Assembly (NCBI GenBank): GCA_026129765.1
Contig: JAHCHP010000002.1
Span: forward strand, 62,001 to 126,000
From: Fimbriimonadia bacterium
GTDB taxonomy: Bacteria > Armatimonadota > Fimbriimonadia > Fimbriimonadales > GBS-DC
Direction: 5' to 3'
DNA length: 64,000 nt
Shown: positions 62,026-64,000 of the stretch, one piece after another
Position numbering within the stretch: the stretch's first letter is position 1
How the letters are laid out: every line of letters begins with the position of its first letter
The notes under the pieces: generated by a model
Databases searched by the model: none
Told to the model about the DNA's origin: nothing
Seen by the model: only the letters and a program-made list of their open reading frames with translations
Program-made: the position numbers and the translations under genes

Positions 62026-62931
62026 TTAATGATCCCGCTTAGAAACGTATTGCGCAAGCCACCTTAACGGGTCTGCCTCCGAGCCAAAATCTTGAAGCGC
62101 ATTGACCGCTTTCGTGATGTAATTATCGGCAGTTTCCTGTGACTTCTCAAGACCAAACAACCGGGGATAGGTGGCTTTTTGGCGTTCCCGGTCGCTGCCG
62201 ACCGCTTTGCCCAACCGCTCCGGATCGCCCGTTTCGTTTAAGATGTCATCGATAATCTGAAAAGCGTGTCCAATAAACTTTCCGTAATTGTCCAGCGAGA
62301 CCAGCGATTCCTTCTCTGCGCCCGCCAACGCGCCGCCCGCCAGCACAGAAGCGCGAATAAGCGAGCCAGTCTTATGCGTATGAATGTATTCCAAATCGTC
62401 GGGGGTCGGCGCGCCGCTTTCCGCATGCATATCTTCCACTTGACCGCCTACCATCCCATTGGTTCCCACCGCATGAGACACCAATGCCAGCACCTGAATC
62501 ACTCGTCCTGGGGGACTGAGCCGCGACTGTTGAGCGATCATCTCAAAGGCTTTGGCAAAAAGCGCGTCGCCTGCCAACAGCGCGACCGCCTCGCCAAACT
62601 GCACATGGCAGGTCGGTTTGCCGCGCCGCAGGGTGTCGTTGTCCAACGCAGGCAGGTCGTCATGGGTCAAGCTGAAGGCATGGATCATTTCCAGCGCGCA
62701 GGCGGTCGGCAGCACCGTTTCCATCTCCGCGCCGCATGCTTCCGCGCTGGCAATACACAAAACCGGTCGGAGCCGTTTGCCGCCGCTTAAGAGCGCATAG
62801 CGCATCGCTTCAACGAGGGTAGCAGGCTTTTTATCGGTTGCAGGCAGATACTCGCGCAGGGCGCGCTCTATCCGTTGGAGGCGAGGCTCTAAGTAAGAGT
62901 CCAGTTGTTGATGTTCTAATCGTTCTTCCAC
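62026..62931 (-). CDS. Polyprenyl diphosphate synthase (FPP/GGPP type)
   Basis: The 301-aa prenyltransferase has the first Asp-rich motif HDDLPALDNDTLRRGKPTCH and the second FQIIDDILNETGD, plus LLSGGKRLRPVLCIA. The family usually reads DDILD in the second motif. Small residues before the first motif and overall type fit farnesyl or geranylgeranyl diphosphate synthase (IspA-like). It supplies isoprenoids for quinones, undecaprenol or carotenoids. Confidence 0.93.
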   Translation of the reverse strand: MEERLEHQQLDSYLEPRLQRIERALREYLPATDKKPATLVEAMRYALLSGGKRLRPVLCIASAEACGAEMETVLPTACALEMIHAFSLTHDDLPALDNDTLRRGKPTCHVQFGEAVALLAGDALFAKAFEMIAQQSRLSPPGRVIQVLALVSHAVGTNGMVGGQVEDMHAESGAPTPDDLEYIHTHKTGSLIRASVLAGGALAGAEKESLVSLDNYGKFIGHAFQIIDDILNETGDPERLGKAVGSDRERQKATYPRLFGLEKSQETADNYITKAVNALQDFGSEADPLRWLAQYVSKRDH

Positions 62932-62940
62932 GCTGTCTAA

Positions 62941-63891
62941 TTATACCTGCGCGCGGAAGCAGGCAGCACTGTGGCGGTCTTCCTTCCAAGCGTTCAAATC
63001 CGGTTCGGAGGCGGCGCAAGCCTCCACCGCTTTAGGGCAGCGCGTTCGGAAACGACAGCCCGAGGGCAAATCGAACAAGTCCGGCACTTCGCCCGCAGGC
63101 AGATCGGGCAGTTCGCCGGTCGGACGCGGCGGAAGCACACTCCGAATCAACATTTGGGTATAGGGATGGCGCGGTGTTTCCAAAAGCATGGTAGTCTCCG
63201 CGGTCTCCACAATTTTGCCAAGATACATCACCGCTATCCGGTTCGCCAGCGACTGAACCACCGAAAAATCGTGAGTGATGAGCAGGATACTTAATCCCCG
63301 CTTTTCGCGCAGTTCCAACAGCAGATTCAGAATCTGCGCCCGAACCGAGATGTCTAACGCCGCGGTCGGCTCATCCAAAATCAATATATCGGGTTCGGTG
63401 GAAAGCGCGCGCGCAATGGCGACCCGTTGTCGCTGCCCGCCTGATAATTCGGAAGGATAGCGCGCTGCGAAACGCTCGTCCATGCCGACCAAGTCCAACA
63501 GTTCGCTCACGCGCTGGGTCAGCGCATCGCCCGACAGCAGGCGATGAACGCGCAAAGGTTCCGCGACTAAATCGCGTACACGCCATAGGGGGTTCAGGGA
63601 AGCGTAGGGGTCTTGAAAAACGATCTGCCTGCGCCGGTACAGCGCATCGCTCTCGGAACGGGACAGCGAATGGCTCTCTTTGCCTTCCCAGAGAATTTGA
63701 CCCAACTTGGGTTGCAACAATGAGGCTAAAGCACGCCCCACCGTCGATTTACCGCAGCCCGACTCGCCGACCAGTCCCAGAGTCTCACCCCGGTTCAGAT
63801 CAAAAGAGACGCCGTCGACCGCCTTAATCACGCGCCCCTGCGCTTCATAATATACTCTTAAATCTCGAACGCTCAAGAGCGCGTTGTTCAC
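62941..63891 (-). CDS. Oligopeptide/dipeptide ABC transporter ATP-binding protein
   Basis: The 316-aa protein has Walker [11 protein letters not shown]-loop [11 protein letters not shown], the signature [15 protein letters not shown], Walker [13 protein letters not shown], and the oligopeptide-type C-terminal extension with spaced cysteines ([14 protein letters not shown]), as in OppF/DppF. The GTG start at 63891 overlaps the upstream gene by four bases. The permease genes and OppD partner are not in the window. Confidence 0.93.
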   Translation of the reverse strand: MNNALLSVRDLRVYYEAQGRVIKAVDGVSFDLNRGETLGLVGESGCGKSTVGRALASLLQPKLGQILWEGKESHSLSRSESDALYRRRQIVFQDPYASLNPLWRVRDLVAEPLRVHRLLSGDALTQRVSELLDLVGMDERFAARYPSELSGGQRQRVAIARALSTEPDILILDEPTAALDISVRAQILNLLLELREKRGLSILLITHDFSVVQSLANRIAVMYLGKIVETAETTMLLETPRHPYTQMLIRSVLPPRPTGELPDLPAGEVPDLFDLPSGCRFRTRCPKAVEACAASEPDLNAWKEDRHSAACFRAQV

Positions 63892-64000
63892 GCCTCGATA
63901 ACCATCCCGTCGTAAGCGATCTGAATACCATGGGGGGTCATGGCTGCCTCCATCTCTTCATGCAGGGCATTGCCATTATGGGAAAAGTGGGTGAAAACGA
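63888..64000 (-). CDS. MBL-fold metal-dependent hydrolase, C-terminal end only
   Basis: The last 37 codons read [36 protein letters not shown] before the stop. The FTHxSHN and AYDGM pattern matches the end of PhnP/PqqB-like metallo-beta-lactamase-fold proteins, including the last conserved His. Most of the gene lies beyond the window. Confidence 0.65.
   Translation of the reverse strand, partial: VFTHFSHNGNALHEEMEAAMTPHGIQIAYDGMVIEA

Noticed and set aside
1..64000. CRISPR array, rRNA or tRNA genes, prophage or integrase
   Set aside because: No regularly spaced repeats of 25-40 bp, no rRNA-like segments and no recombinase motifs were found by eye. A tRNAscan or Infernal run would be decisive.

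Overview
The window is a dense chromosomal segment (roughly 55-58% GC, rich in GCGC-type words) from a Gram-negative-type bacterium, most likely an Armatimonadota member. The main clue is the prepilin at 44147, whose N-terminus (AFTLIELLVV, then ILAAILFPVFAQAREKGRQT) and C-terminal H-X9-DG motif are typical of the expanded DUF1559 families of that phylum. Flagellar, type IV pilus, lipoprotein and plant-polysaccharide genes also fit. The assignment is inference; no rRNA or tRNA gene was found.

Layout. 1-13.4 kb (minus strand): a fused str + S10 + partial spc operon (rpsL-rpsG-fusA-tuf-rpsJ-rplC-rplD-rplW-rplB-rpsS-rplV-rpsC-rplP-rpmC-rpsQ-rplN-rplX-rplE), cut after rplE and followed by an EF-G-like GTPase. 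A strong promoter and a roughly 280-nt leader with an internal terminator-like hairpin precede rpsL. L22, S3 and L16 carry very long low-complexity C-terminal tails. 13.5-24 kb: lipid kinase, M42 peptidase, ankyrin protein, GCS2-type ligase, thioredoxin reductase, MFS pump, NYN RNase, PriA and an arginine dihydrolase-like enzyme. 24.2-28.3 kb: fliD-fliS-fliT-like flagellar genes and small proteins. 28.3-33.4 kb: NadA, a dockerin-bearing secreted protein, indoleamine 2,3-dioxygenase and a half-ferritin-like peptide. 33.4-37.3 kb: pilT, pilC and a sigma-70 factor fused to a degenerate GGDEF domain. 37.3-44 kb: a palindrome-rich spacer holding a deletion copy of a repeat element, then thpR-cinA-isomerase-HEAT protein-folC-cmk-DUF4332.

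44.1-49.3 kb is the most accessory-like part: DUF1559 prepilin, HicBA-type toxin-antitoxin pair, copper ATPase, remnants of an Rhs locus (toxin tip plus probable immunity gene plus a second core fragment), and the full-length copy of the repeat element. 49.3-58 kb: clan GH-A glycosidase lipoprotein, coiled-coil/HNH pair, GH78 rhamnosidase, hisH-hisB-hisD. 58-64 kb: unknown secreted protein, CBS-GGDEF protein, sugar-binding-type lipoprotein, a possible small RNA with its own terminator, polyprenyl synthase, oligopeptide ABC ATPase and the end of an MBL-fold hydrolase.

The best candidate for something undescribed is the sigma factor-GGDEF fusion beside the pilus motor genes. Its degenerate GGDEF domain suggests that c-di-GMP or another nucleotide may control promoter choice directly. 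A catalytically intact CBS-GGDEF protein at 59.4 kb could supply such a signal. The ribosomal protein tails, the str-operon leader, the Rhs remnant and the dispersed element with its internally deleted copy are secondary leads.
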